From NCBI GenBank assembly GCA_003232175.1, contig QILX01000338.1:1-5552 (forward strand): a stretch of DNA of 5,552 bases. The letters run 5' to 3'. The notes beneath the pieces were generated by a model, which saw nothing but the letters and a program-made list of their open reading frames with translations, ran no database searches and was not told the origin of the DNA. Each line of letters opens with the position of its first letter. The first letter of the stretch is position 1. Source of the stretch: Hyphomicrobiales bacterium (GTDB lineage Bacteria > Pseudomonadota > Alphaproteobacteria > Rhizobiales > SZUA-8). The position numbers and the translations under genes were made by a program. Below are positions 1 through 5,552 of this stretch, piece by piece.

Positions 1-1050
1 AGCGTCACCCAGCGCGCCGCCACCCAGCCCAAATCCTTCGACATTGCTGATATCGAATACTGGATCTGCAAGAAGGTCTGGCCGGCGGGCAATCTGCAGG
101 CGATGGATGTATCGAAAATCAAGAACTACGACAAGATCGTCGGCATCTTCAAAAATGGCAAGCTGACACCGGAATCGGTGATCGCCCAGGGCACAGCCCC
201 CCATTCGGTCAGCTTCGTTGATGGCCCCGAGGGCAAGAATTTTGTCGATAATGAATCGGGCTGGATGACCCTTATTCCGACCATCTACAACGCCGACACA
301 TTGGGTATCCGGCCCGACCTGATCAACCGGCCCATCGACAGCTGGGCCGAACTGCTCAACCCTGAATTCAAGGGCAAGGCCTCGATCCTTGATATCTCGT
401 CGATTGGCATCATGGATGCGGCCATGGTCTGCGAGGCCATGGGTGAGATCACCTATGGCGACAAGGGCAACATGACCCGGGCTGAGATCGACAAGACGCT
501 GGAAATCTTTACCGAGGCCAAAAAAGCCGGTCAGTTCCGCGCCTTTTGGAAAACCTTTGACGAGAGCATCAACCTCATGGCGTCCGGCGAAGTCGTCATC
601 CAGTCCATGTGGTCACCGGCGATCACCGCGGTCAGGGCCAAGGGCATCCCTTGCGTCTACCAGCCGCTCAAGGAGGGTTACCGCTCATGGGGCGGCGGCA
701 TCGGCCTGTCCAAGGGTCTTTCCGGCATCGAGCTTGACGCCGCGTATGAATATATCAACTGGTATCTCGACGGCTGGGTCGGTGGGTATCTGATGCGCCA
801 GGGGTATTATTCAGCCGTGCCGGAGACGTCGAAAAATTATATGTCCGAAAATGAATGGGGCTTCTGGTTCGAGGGTAAGGCGTCAACCGCCGATATCACC
901 AACCCGCAAGGGCAGGCGATGGAAAAAGCCGGCGTGATCCGTGATGGCGGTTCATTTTACGAGCGCATGGGCCGGGTTGCGGCCTGGAACTCGGTGATGG
1001 ACGAAAACCAGCACATGGTTCGCAAGTGGAACGAGTTTATCGCGTCCTGA
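1..1050 (+). CDS. ABC transporter periplasmic solute-binding protein, family 1 (5'-truncated by window edge)
   Basis: The reading frame is open from base 1 to the TGA at 1048-1050, giving 349 residues. The first ATG in frame (103) is internal: the 34 codons before it read as normal protein (e.g. YWICKKVWPAGNLQAMD). The signal peptide and N-terminal part therefore lie left of the window; the family is usually about 350-430 residues. Motifs typical of PotD/PotF-like and iron-type binding proteins are visible. One is a segment with YNADTLGIRP (about 289-318), followed by DSWAELLNPEFKGKASILD (337-393), the usual 'sW.dLl.PefKGK' signature. Later come a GEVVIQSMWSP strand and SWGGGIGLSKG near the hinge. 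The role is to capture a solute in the periplasm and deliver it to the two permeases that follow. The ligand is unknown; a polyamine-like label would be only a family-level guess. A hairpin separates it from the permeases, so it is probably expressed more strongly than they are. Confidence 0.93.
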   Translation, partial: SVTQRAATQPKSFDIADIEYWICKKVWPAGNLQAMDVSKIKNYDKIVGIFKNGKLTPESVIAQGTAPHSVSFVDGPEGKNFVDNESGWMTLIPTIYNADTLGIRPDLINRPIDSWAELLNPEFKGKASILDISSIGIMDAAMVCEAMGEITYGDKGNMTRAEIDKTLEIFTEAKKAGQFRAFWKTFDESINLMASGEVVIQSMWSPAITAVRAKGIPCVYQPLKEGYRSWGGGIGLSKGLSGIELDAAYEYINWYLDGWVGGYLMRQGYYSAVPETSKNYMSENEWGFWFEGKASTADITNPQGQAMEKAGVIRDGGSFYERMGRVAAWNSVMDENQHMVRKWNEFIAS

Positions 1051-1066
1051 TCTAATCAAACCCAGC

Positions 1067-1100
1067 CCGCCCGGGGTGGTTTGCCCCGGGCGGTTTTATT
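1067..1100 (+). terminator. Hairpin with T-rich tail between binding protein and permease (partial terminator/attenuator)
   Basis: A perfect 10-bp GC-only stem pairs CCGCCCGGGG (1067-1076) with CCCCGGGCGG (1084-1093) around a 7-nt loop, and is followed by TTTTATT (1094-1100). It starts 16 nt after the stop codon of the binding-protein gene and ends 21 nt before the first permease start. It looks like an intrinsic terminator with an imperfect U-tract. In ABC importer operons such elements commonly give partial termination or protect the 3' end, keeping binding protein in excess over permease. The downstream genes have no obvious promoter of their own in the 71-bp gap, so read-through is expected. 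Confidence 0.8.
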
Positions 1101-1121
1101 GGTTCAGGTGTGTGAATTCCG

Positions 1122-1991
1122 ATGGCATCCAATCTACCAGATAAATCGGCCGTGCGGGCCAGCTGGCTCCTGGTCAGCCCGCTGGCCCTAATACTGACGT
1201 TTTTTCTTGTTCTGCCGATTGCAACCATTGTCGTGGTCAGCTTCTGGAACACCAACGCATTTACATTTTTCCCCGATTTCATCTTCGACAATTACGCCTA
1301 TCTGCTGACCTCCAAGGTCACCCTGGCGACCTATCAGAAAACCCTCAAATTTGTCGTTCTGACCTGGGTATTCACCGTTACAATCGGTTTTGCGGTGGCC
1401 TATTTTCTTGCCTTCCACGTCCGCTCTCTTTCCATGCAGATCGCTTTATTTCTTGCCTGCACCATTCCGTTCTGGACCTCCAACATCATCCGGATGATTT
1501 CCTGGATTCCGTTTCTGGGGCGCAATGGTCTTGCAAACTCAACCCTGATTGAGATGGGCGTTATCGACACCCCGGTCGAATGGCTGTTGTTCTCGGATTT
1601 TGCCGTGGTGCTGGCCTTCGTCCACCTTTATGCCCTGTTCATGGTTGTGCCGATTTTCAACACCATGATGCGCATCGACAAATCCCTCATCGAGGCGGCC
1701 CGCGACGCCGGCGCCAACGGCTTTCAGATCCTCGTCAATGTGATCGTGCCGCTCGCCAAGCCAGGCATCATGATCGGCTCGATATTTGTCGTCACCCTGG
1801 TGATGGGGGACTTCATCACCGTTCGTTTCATGTCGGGAGGGCAAAGCGCTTCAGTCGGCCGGGTGATCTCAAACGAAATTGCGCTGCTGCAATATCCAGC
1901 CGCGGCCGCCAGCGCCGTGGTTCTTCTCATCACGGTCCTGATCATGATCGCCATCATGATGCGGTTCGTCGATATCCGGAAGGAGCTCTGA
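1122..1991 (+). CDS. ABC transporter permease, PotB-like inner-membrane subunit
   Basis: The product is 289 residues, normal for a binding-protein-dependent transport permease. About six hydrophobic segments are visible at residues 14-41, 75-99, 105-131, 157-180, 215-235 and 260-283. The cytoplasmic EAA loop that docks on the ATPase is clear: EAARDAGANG at 191-200, with the conserved glycine at 197 and a proline at 210 (IVPLAKPGI). The gene would form half of the membrane channel with the next permease and import the ligand of the upstream binding protein. The ATG at 1122 is preceded only by a weak Shine-Dalgarno-like stretch (CAGGTG at 1105-1110), 71 nt after the previous stop. It is the first ATG in the frame and places the N-terminus a few residues before the first helix, as expected. 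The ATPase partner is not in the window. Confidence 0.94.
   Translation: MASNLPDKSAVRASWLLVSPLALILTFFLVLPIATIVVVSFWNTNAFTFFPDFIFDNYAYLLTSKVTLATYQKTLKFVVLTWVFTVTIGFAVAYFLAFHVRSLSMQIALFLACTIPFWTSNIIRMISWIPFLGRNGLANSTLIEMGVIDTPVEWLLFSDFAVVLAFVHLYALFMVVPIFNTMMRIDKSLIEAARDAGANGFQILVNVIVPLAKPGIMIGSIFVVTLVMGDFITVRFMSGGQSASVGRVISNEIALLQYPAAAASAVVLLITVLIMIAIMMRFVDIRKEL
1978..1985 (+). promoter_or_regulatory. Strong ribosome binding site for the second permease
   Basis: GGAAGGAG lies 7 nt before the ATG at 1993, inside the last codons of the preceding permease gene. It fixes the start of the second permease. With the 1-nt gap between stop and start, it points to coupled and balanced synthesis of the two channel subunits. 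Confidence 0.85.
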
Positions 1992-1992
1992 C

Positions 1993-2832
1993 ATGGAACC
2001 GCGCCCGCGTTCCTTTTATGCTCTTGCGGTTTTCTTTGCGTTGTTCCTGCTGTTTCTTTACGGCCCCACCATCACCATCGGCATCCTGTCGTTTCAGGGC
2101 CCTCGCGGCGGCCTGACGTTTCCGATGAACGGGGTATCGCTCTACTGGTTTTACGATCTATTCGAAGAGCAGCCGGTGGGCGATATCTGGGGGGCGTTCC
2201 GCCGCTCTTTGGCCTTGGGTCTTCTGGTCATGGTGGTCACGGTGGTGCTCTCGGTGATGGCCGGGCTGGCGTTCCGCCGCCACTTTGCCGGCGCCACATT
2301 CCTGTTCTATCTGGTGATCGCCAGCCTCATCATTCCCTCGATCCTGGTGTCGCTGGGGGTCGGGCTGATTTTCAATATCATCGACTGGGAGGTGCATTGG
2401 TCAACATCGGGTTTCGGCAGCCAGTTGACCTGGACGTTGCCGTTCGGCCTGTTGATCATGTTCGCGGTTTTCAACCGCTTCGACAAATCCTACGAGGAAG
2501 CCGCTCGCGATCTGGGCGCCAGCCCCTGGCAGACCGTTCGGCACGTCGTTCTGCCGATCATCGCCCCCAGCCTCATTGGCGTGGCGCTGTTCGGCTTCAC
2601 CCTCTCCTACGACGAATTCGCCCGCACGCTGCTGACCGCGGGCTCCTACAACACGCTGCCGCTCGAGATATTCGGCATGACCACCAATGTCACATCGCCG
2701 GTGCTTTACGCGCTCGGTACCATGACGACGATGTTTTCATTTATAATTGTCGGCACGTTTCTTGGCCTTGGTTATTTCATGCGCCGCCGCCGCAGCAAAT
2801 TGGGGTCTGACGCCGGCAAGGGCATGGTCTGA
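1993..2832 (+). CDS. ABC transporter permease, PotC-like inner-membrane subunit
   Basis: The product is 279 residues, the usual size for the second permease of spermidine/putrescine-type importers. Hydrophobic segments lie at about residues 8-33, 72-94, 101-130, 146-160, 190-206 and 240-263. The EAA motif reads EEAARDLGAS at 168-177, with the conserved glycine at 175 and a proline at 188 (VVLPIIAPSLIG). The FTLSYDEFARTLLTAG stretch (202-217) is characteristic of the PotC side of the pair, and an arginine-rich cytoplasmic tail (RRRR, 264-267) follows the last helix. It is expected to heterodimerise with the upstream permease. The TGA overlaps the next gene's ATG by one base (TGATG), so translation of the racemase is probably coupled. 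Substrate not determinable from the sequence. Confidence 0.94.
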   Translation: MEPRPRSFYALAVFFALFLLFLYGPTITIGILSFQGPRGGLTFPMNGVSLYWFYDLFEEQPVGDIWGAFRRSLALGLLVMVVTVVLSVMAGLAFRRHFAGATFLFYLVIASLIIPSILVSLGVGLIFNIIDWEVHWSTSGFGSQLTWTLPFGLLIMFAVFNRFDKSYEEAARDLGASPWQTVRHVVLPIIAPSLIGVALFGFTLSYDEFARTLLTAGSYNTLPLEIFGMTTNVTSPVLYALGTMTTMFSFIIVGTFLGLGYFMRRRRSKLGSDAGKGMV

Positions 2833-3533
2833 TGCATATTCTTGTCATCAATCCCAACTCTACCGCGACAATGACGGCGTCGGTGGCCGAAGCGGCGCGC
2901 CATGTTGCCGAAGGCACGACGCGGATCACCGCCTTGACGTGCGAAAGCGGCCCGGCCTCGATCCAGGGGCCGGAAGATGGCGCGGCGGCGCTCCCCGGTC
3001 TTTTCAAATCTTTTGATGACCAGATTCTGGGCCGTGGCGGATATGACGCGGTGGTCATCGCCTGTTTTGACGATACCGGCCTTGCGGAGCTGAAAGTGCG
3101 TTCGCATGTGATGGTCATCGGTATCGGCGAGGCGGCGTATCATGCAGCGATGCTGATGGCGCCAAAATTTTCAGTGGTCACGACACTGGCGGTCTCCATA
3201 CCGGTTATCGAGAAAAATCTGCGTGATTATGGATTTTCCAGCCGCTGCGCCAGGGTGCGCGCCTCCGGCGTTCCGGTGCTGGATCTTGGCGCCAATGGGG
3301 ATGAGGGCAGGCGCAAGATCGCGGCGGAAATCGAATGCGCCCTGACCGAAGAGAAACCGGGCGCCATCGTCCTTGGCTGTGCTGGCATGGCTGATCTTGC
3401 CGCCGACCTGACAAAAGAATTCGGTGTGCCGGTTATCGACGGTGTTGCCGCCGCCGTGGTCCTGGCCGAGGCGGCACGGCGGGTGACAGCGCCAGGTTTT
3501 CGCCAACTTGCGACAACAGTATCAAACCCATGA
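2832..3533 (+). CDS. Hydantoin racemase-type protein (Asp/Glu/hydantoin racemase family)
   Basis: The product is 233 residues, close to the roughly 230-250 typical for cofactor-independent hydantoin and allantoin racemases. It is cytoplasmic, with no signal peptide. Family landmarks appear in order: INPNST (6-11), GPASIQGPED (40-49), ACFDDTGL (77-84), EAAYHAA (100-106), IPVIEKNL (123-130), LGCAGMADLA (181-190) and PVIDGVAAAV (200-209). The two cysteines expected to act as the acid/base pair in two-base racemisation are present at 78 and 183, so the active site looks intact. Known relatives racemise 5-substituted hydantoins (HyuA/HyuE) or allantoin (HpxA); motifs alone do not separate these from other substrates. 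An AAGGG (2818-2822) lies 9 nt before the ATG. The 1-nt overlap with the permease gene links it to uptake. No hydantoinase or carbamoylase is seen here. Confidence 0.9.
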   Translation: MHILVINPNSTATMTASVAEAARHVAEGTTRITALTCESGPASIQGPEDGAAALPGLFKSFDDQILGRGGYDAVVIACFDDTGLAELKVRSHVMVIGIGEAAYHAAMLMAPKFSVVTTLAVSIPVIEKNLRDYGFSSRCARVRASGVPVLDLGANGDEGRRKIAAEIECALTEEKPGAIVLGCAGMADLAADLTKEFGVPVIDGVAAAVVLAEAARRVTAPGFRQLATTVSNP

Positions 3534-4384
3534 TTGATCTGACGATTGCCCCGGCCAGTGCTGAAGAATTTTCGATCGCCATCGAATGGGCCGCTGCGGA
3601 GGGCTGGAACCCCGGCCTTGATGATCTAGATGTGTTTCACAACGCCGACCCGGCCGGTTTTTTGATTGGCAGACGAAGCGGAGAACCAGTTTCGTCCATT
3701 TCCGTCGTTCGTTACGGGGCCGACTACGGGTTTTTGGGATTTTATATCGTTCGTCCCGACGCCCGCGGCTCAGGCGCCGGGATCGCCACCTGGAATGCCG
3801 GAATGGCGTATCTTCGGGGCCGGTGTGTCGGGCTGGATGGCGTTGTCGACCAGCAGGACAATTACCTGAAAAGCGGCTTCGGTCTTGCCGGGCGCAATAT
3901 CCGCCATTCCGGCAGGCCCGATATTGTCTCGGAGGAAGCCATGCCAGGTACTATCCGTTCAGTAACCGCAGCGGATCTGCCTGCACTTCTGGTCTATGAC
4001 AGACAATTTTTTGCAGCCCCGCGCGATGTCTTTGCCAGCGCCTGGGCTCTGCCTGACCATGGGGTCCGGCGGACGGCCCTGCTGGCGGTGGGGGAGAACG
4101 AAATTTGCGGGTATGGCGTAATCCGGGCCTGCCAGCAGGGCTACAAAATCGGGCCGCTTTTTGCCAATGACGAGACCACGGCAATAGACCTGTTCGCAGC
4201 CCTTTGCCGCCACCGCGAGGGTGAGATCTCTCTGGATACACCCCAGGACAATCCCGCCGCGATTGCCCTTGCCGCCCGGTATGGCCTGGAGCCGGTATTC
4301 GAGACCGCCAGGATGTACAAGGGCCCCGCGCCCGCCCTGCCAGTTGCATCTATCTACGGAATAACGACTTTCGAGCTGGGCTGA
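3530..4384 (+). CDS. GNAT-family N-acetyltransferase with C-terminal Acetyltransf_18-like domain
   Basis: The product is 284 residues and appears to hold two GNAT-related halves. The N-terminal half has the acetyl-CoA binding signature: strand FLGFYIVRPDARG then RGSGAGIATW, with the Arg/Gly-rich pyrophosphate loop at about 79-84. The C-terminal half (about 141-284) resembles the YitH/HolE-type acetyltransferase domain (Acetyltransf_18), ending in LDTPQDNPAAIALAARYGL (235-253) and FETARMYKGP (257-266). Proteins of this layout are common in bacteria, mostly with unknown acceptors. The ATG overlaps the racemase stop by 4 nt (ATGA) and no good Shine-Dalgarno precedes it, so translation probably depends on coupling. 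This makes it part of the transport/racemase operon. It may acetylate the imported compound or a derivative, but that is inference from position only. It is the last gene before the terminator. Confidence 0.87.
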   Translation: MIDLTIAPASAEEFSIAIEWAAAEGWNPGLDDLDVFHNADPAGFLIGRRSGEPVSSISVVRYGADYGFLGFYIVRPDARGSGAGIATWNAGMAYLRGRCVGLDGVVDQQDNYLKSGFGLAGRNIRHSGRPDIVSEEAMPGTIRSVTAADLPALLVYDRQFFAAPRDVFASAWALPDHGVRRTALLAVGENEICGYGVIRACQQGYKIGPLFANDETTAIDLFAALCRHREGEISLDTPQDNPAAIALAARYGLEPVFETARMYKGPAPALPVASIYGITTFELG

Positions 4385-4443
4385 ACCCAGGCCTTGATGT
4401 CCAATCCGCCCAAGTGCGGGCGAACGGCGGAGGCTACAAAGAT

Positions 4444-4483
4444 CGTGGCCGCATCTGGAATGATACGGCCACGTCTTTTTTTT
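4444..4483 (+). terminator. Intrinsic terminator at the end of the transport/racemase operon
   Basis: An 8-bp stem CGTGGCCG (4444-4451) with CGGCCACG (4466-4473) is extended inward, past one C-A mismatch, by ATC/GAT around a 6-nt loop. It is followed by TC and eight T residues (4476-4483). It lies 59 nt after the acetyltransferase stop and is a textbook rho-independent terminator for the plus strand. Read on the minus strand the same stem is followed only by ATCTTTG, so it would be a weak terminator for the convergent P460 gene. The rest of the 146-bp gap (4385-4530) holds no other convincing feature. Confidence 0.92.
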
Positions 4484-4530
4484 ACCATCCTGAAGATGCC
4501 CTGACGGTCACCGGCCCGACAGGGATCAAA

Positions 4531-5088
4531 TCATTGCTTGTTGTCGGTGGTGAACAGATAGTCGTCACCAGGGGCGGCGCTATGGCAGGCGATACAGCCC
4601 ATTTCAGCGCCCTTGGCCACTCGACCGGCAAGCTGCATGCCTTTGGGGTTTTTATCCAGGGACCCGTCAGGCAGATATTTGGCCCAGAACCAATCCTGAT
4701 TGTCTGCATCATAACCGGCTTCACGCTTGAACATTATGGTGACGGCGCCAAGCGATTTGGCCCGGTCCGCCTGCACCGTTGCGACTTCAACGCCGGCGGG
4801 GCCGTAATTGCGCTTCACGACCAGAGCGCCTGTATACCCGTCAACCGTTGCCTTGGCGAACAACGTTTCCAAAACGGCACCGTGGGGTTCGACACCTTCG
4901 TAAGGCAAAGTATTAATTGCGCTGGGCCCGGCCATGTGAGCCGCTTCCATCGCCTTCCACAGCTTGGCGGCGTAGTCGGTGTCTTCCGCGTTGCCGAAGG
5001 GTGCGTTTTGAGCAATGGATACGCCAGCGCCCAGGCCGGCGATGGCCAATGCTACACCCCAGATAATGGCTCGATTTGATATTTTCAT
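4531..5088 (-). CDS. Cytochrome P460-family periplasmic c-type haem protein
   Basis: The product is 185 residues. It begins with a signal peptide (KISNR, then a hydrophobic stretch at about 8-26, with likely cleavage near SIA-QN at 26/27). The mature part fits the cytochrome P460 fold: ALVVKRNYGP (88-97), VTIMFKREAGYD (116-127), QDWFWAKYLPDG (131-142), and a single C-terminal haem-binding CIACH (165-169) followed by DDYLFT (175-180). This late CxxCH plus aromatic tail is the family hallmark. Characterised relatives include the hydroxylamine-oxidising cytochrome P460 (CytL), with a lysine-haem crosslink, and the NO-binding cytochrome c'-beta, which lacks it. Lys92 is a candidate crosslink residue but this needs an alignment. 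The frame stays open to 5274, but the ATG at 5088 is chosen because the signal peptide starts there and an AGAGGA site precedes it. It diverges from the cytochrome c gene. Confidence 0.88.
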   Translation of the reverse strand: MKISNRAIIWGVALAIAGLGAGVSIAQNAPFGNAEDTDYAAKLWKAMEAAHMAGPSAINTLPYEGVEPHGAVLETLFAKATVDGYTGALVVKRNYGPAGVEVATVQADRAKSLGAVTIMFKREAGYDADNQDWFWAKYLPDGSLDKNPKGMQLAGRVAKGAEMGCIACHSAAPGDDYLFTTDNKQ

Positions 5089-5098
5089 TTTGCTTGTA

Positions 5099-5104
5099 TC
5101 CTCT
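5099..5104 (-). promoter_or_regulatory. Ribosome binding site deciding the P460 start
   Basis: On the minus strand AGAGGA occupies 5104-5099, 10 nt upstream of the ATG at 5088. It supports this start over the in-frame ATG at 5274, which would add 62 residues ahead of the signal peptide. Confidence 0.7.
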
Positions 5105-5160
5105 TTGTTACCGCCCAATAAAATCGGATTGTAAAACAGTAGCCATCTAATTGTTGTAAA

Positions 5161-5172
5161 ATTCACGTGAAT
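5161..5172. promoter_or_regulatory. Perfect 12-bp palindrome in the divergent intergenic region (candidate operator)
   Basis: ATTCACGTGAAT is identical to its reverse complement. It sits in the 180-bp AT-rich spacer (5089-5268) between the divergent P460 and cytochrome c genes, 73 bp from the P460 start and 97 bp from the cytochrome c start. It could bind a dimeric regulator serving one or both genes. It does not match the FNR (TTGAT-N4-ATCAA) or NorR (GTCA-N3-TGAC) consensus. Two weaker inverted repeats lie nearby: CGCAAT (5183-5188) with ATTGCG (5204-5209), and TTGC (5205-5208) with GCAA (5216-5219). The regulator is unknown. Confidence 0.45.
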
Positions 5173-5204
5173 CAAAACATCACGCAATGTTGTTTTGTCG
5201 ATTA

Positions 5205-5234
5205 TTGCGAGTCCTGCAAACTGATGGATAATAT
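5205..5234 (+). promoter_or_regulatory. Possible sigma-70-type promoter for the cytochrome c gene
   Basis: TTGCGA (5205-5210) and TAATAT (5229-5234), separated by 18 nt, resemble -35 and -10 boxes 35 nt upstream of the cytochrome c start. The surrounding DNA is AT-rich, so chance matches are likely. I could not find an equally good pair for the minus-strand P460 gene; TTGATT at 5175-5170 is the best -35-like match there, with a poor -10. Confidence 0.35.
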
Positions 5235-5253
5235 ATTTGAAAGCACAATCGAT

Positions 5254-5259
5254 AAAAGG
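5254..5259 (+). promoter_or_regulatory. Ribosome binding site deciding the cytochrome c start
   Basis: AAAAGG lies 9 nt before the ATG at 5269 but 18 nt before the second in-frame ATG at 5278, so 5269 is the preferred start. Confidence 0.6.
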
Positions 5260-5268
5260 TTGAAAACG

Positions 5269-5552
5269 ATGCATAAAATGAAGTTATCTGCATCACGTCT
5301 ACCACACATTTCCGTGATCGCAGGAATGTTTCTGATTTTTTTACCAGTAATTTTTTTGAGTCTACCTGTCTATGCTCAGGCCAATGCGTCAGATGGTGAA
5401 AAATTATTCAAAAAATGCGTTGCCTGTCACAAGGTTGGCGAGGGCGCGAAAAACGGCATCGGGCCCGTCCTCACCAATGTCGTGGGCCGGGTTGCCGGCA
5501 CCGAGTCGGGTTATAAATTCGGCAAATCGATGCAGGCGGCAGGCGCGGCGGG
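5269..5552 (+). CDS. Class I cytochrome c, c2/c550-like (3'-truncated by window edge)
   Basis: From the ATG at 5269 the frame runs open to the right edge, giving 94 complete codons. The N-terminus is a signal peptide or anchor: basic start (MHKMK), hydrophobic core at about 14-34, and a VYA-QA cleavage site after residue 36. The mature part opens with DGEKLFKKCVACHKVGEG, holding the CxxCH haem-attachment motif at 50-54 close to the N-terminus. It continues with KNGIGPVLTNVVGRVAG and GYKFGKSMQAAG, the pattern of small alphaproteobacterial c2/c550-type cytochromes. The distal methionine ligand should lie past the window end. It would act as a periplasmic one-electron carrier. Its divergent position beside the P460 protein suggests it may accept electrons from it, but a general respiratory role is equally possible. 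Its first 40 codons are more AT-rich than the operon genes to the left. Confidence 0.9.
   Translation, partial: MHKMKLSASRLPHISVIAGMFLIFLPVIFLSLPVYAQANASDGEKLFKKCVACHKVGEGAKNGIGPVLTNVVGRVAGTESGYKFGKSMQAAGAA

Noticed and set aside
103..105. ATG at 103 as the true start of the binding protein.
   Set aside because: The frame is open and protein-like back to base 1, and the product from 103 would lack both a signal peptide and part of the N-terminal lobe.
1580..2116. A 178-codon plus-strand frame across the junction of the two permease genes.
   Set aside because: Out-of-frame shadow of two clearly coding permeases; low-complexity Arg/His/Pro-rich translation.
4407..4422. Small hairpin CGCCC/GGGCG after the acetyltransferase stop.
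   Set aside because: The stem is only 5 bp and no T-tract follows; the terminator at 4444-4483 explains this gap better.
4414..5079. A 221-codon plus-strand open frame opposite the P460 gene.
   Set aside because: It is antisense to a well-supported haem protein with signal peptide and CxxCH, runs through the operon terminator, and its translation shows no recognisable family motif.
5205..5219. TTGC-N7-GCAA as an NnrR/FNR-type box upstream of the cytochrome c.
   Set aside because: The arms are only 4 nt and the total length is 15, one base off the 14-nt spacing of that regulator family, so it is not a supported site.
5089..5274. An N-terminal extension of the P460 frame (62 codons, ATG at 5274).
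   Set aside because: It would cover the whole divergent promoter region and the start of the cytochrome c gene, and would bury the signal peptide. The ATG at 5088 has a proper ribosome site and leader.

Overview
The window looks like an alphaproteobacterial chromosome segment. The genes are moderately GC-rich with GC-ending codons, ABC transporter genes sit tightly packed with a hydantoin-type racemase, and a c2/c550-like class I cytochrome c appears at the right end. I infer the class from gene style and protein families, not from a marker gene. No mobile element, RNA gene, CRISPR array or long repeat is visible.

Left and centre (1-4384, all + strand) is one operon. It runs: a periplasmic solute-binding protein cut by the left edge; a strong hairpin with a short T-tract (1067-1100); two inner-membrane permeases of the spermidine/putrescine-like (PotB/PotC) type; a hydantoin/Asp/Glu-family racemase; and a two-part GNAT acetyltransferase. 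After the hairpin the genes are nearly continuous (1-nt gap, 1-nt overlap, 4-nt overlap), so they are probably translationally coupled. The operon ends at a clear intrinsic terminator (4444-4483). No ABC ATPase is present here; it probably lies upstream of the window. Together the genes suggest uptake of a small organic nitrogen compound, followed by racemisation of a chiral carbon and possibly acetylation. The substrate cannot be read from the sequence.

Right part (4531-5552) is a separate unit. A periplasmic cytochrome P460-family haem protein (minus strand) and a class I cytochrome c (plus strand, cut by the right edge) diverge from a 180-bp AT-rich intergenic region. That region holds a perfect 12-bp palindrome and a plausible promoter for the cytochrome c. 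P460 proteins are known for hydroxylamine or NO chemistry, and a small cytochrome c would be a natural electron acceptor, so the two may form a co-regulated redox pair.

All families here are known. The points most worth a second look are the binding-protein/permease hairpin, the racemase plus acetyltransferase attached to an ABC importer, and the divergent P460/cytochrome c pair with its palindrome.
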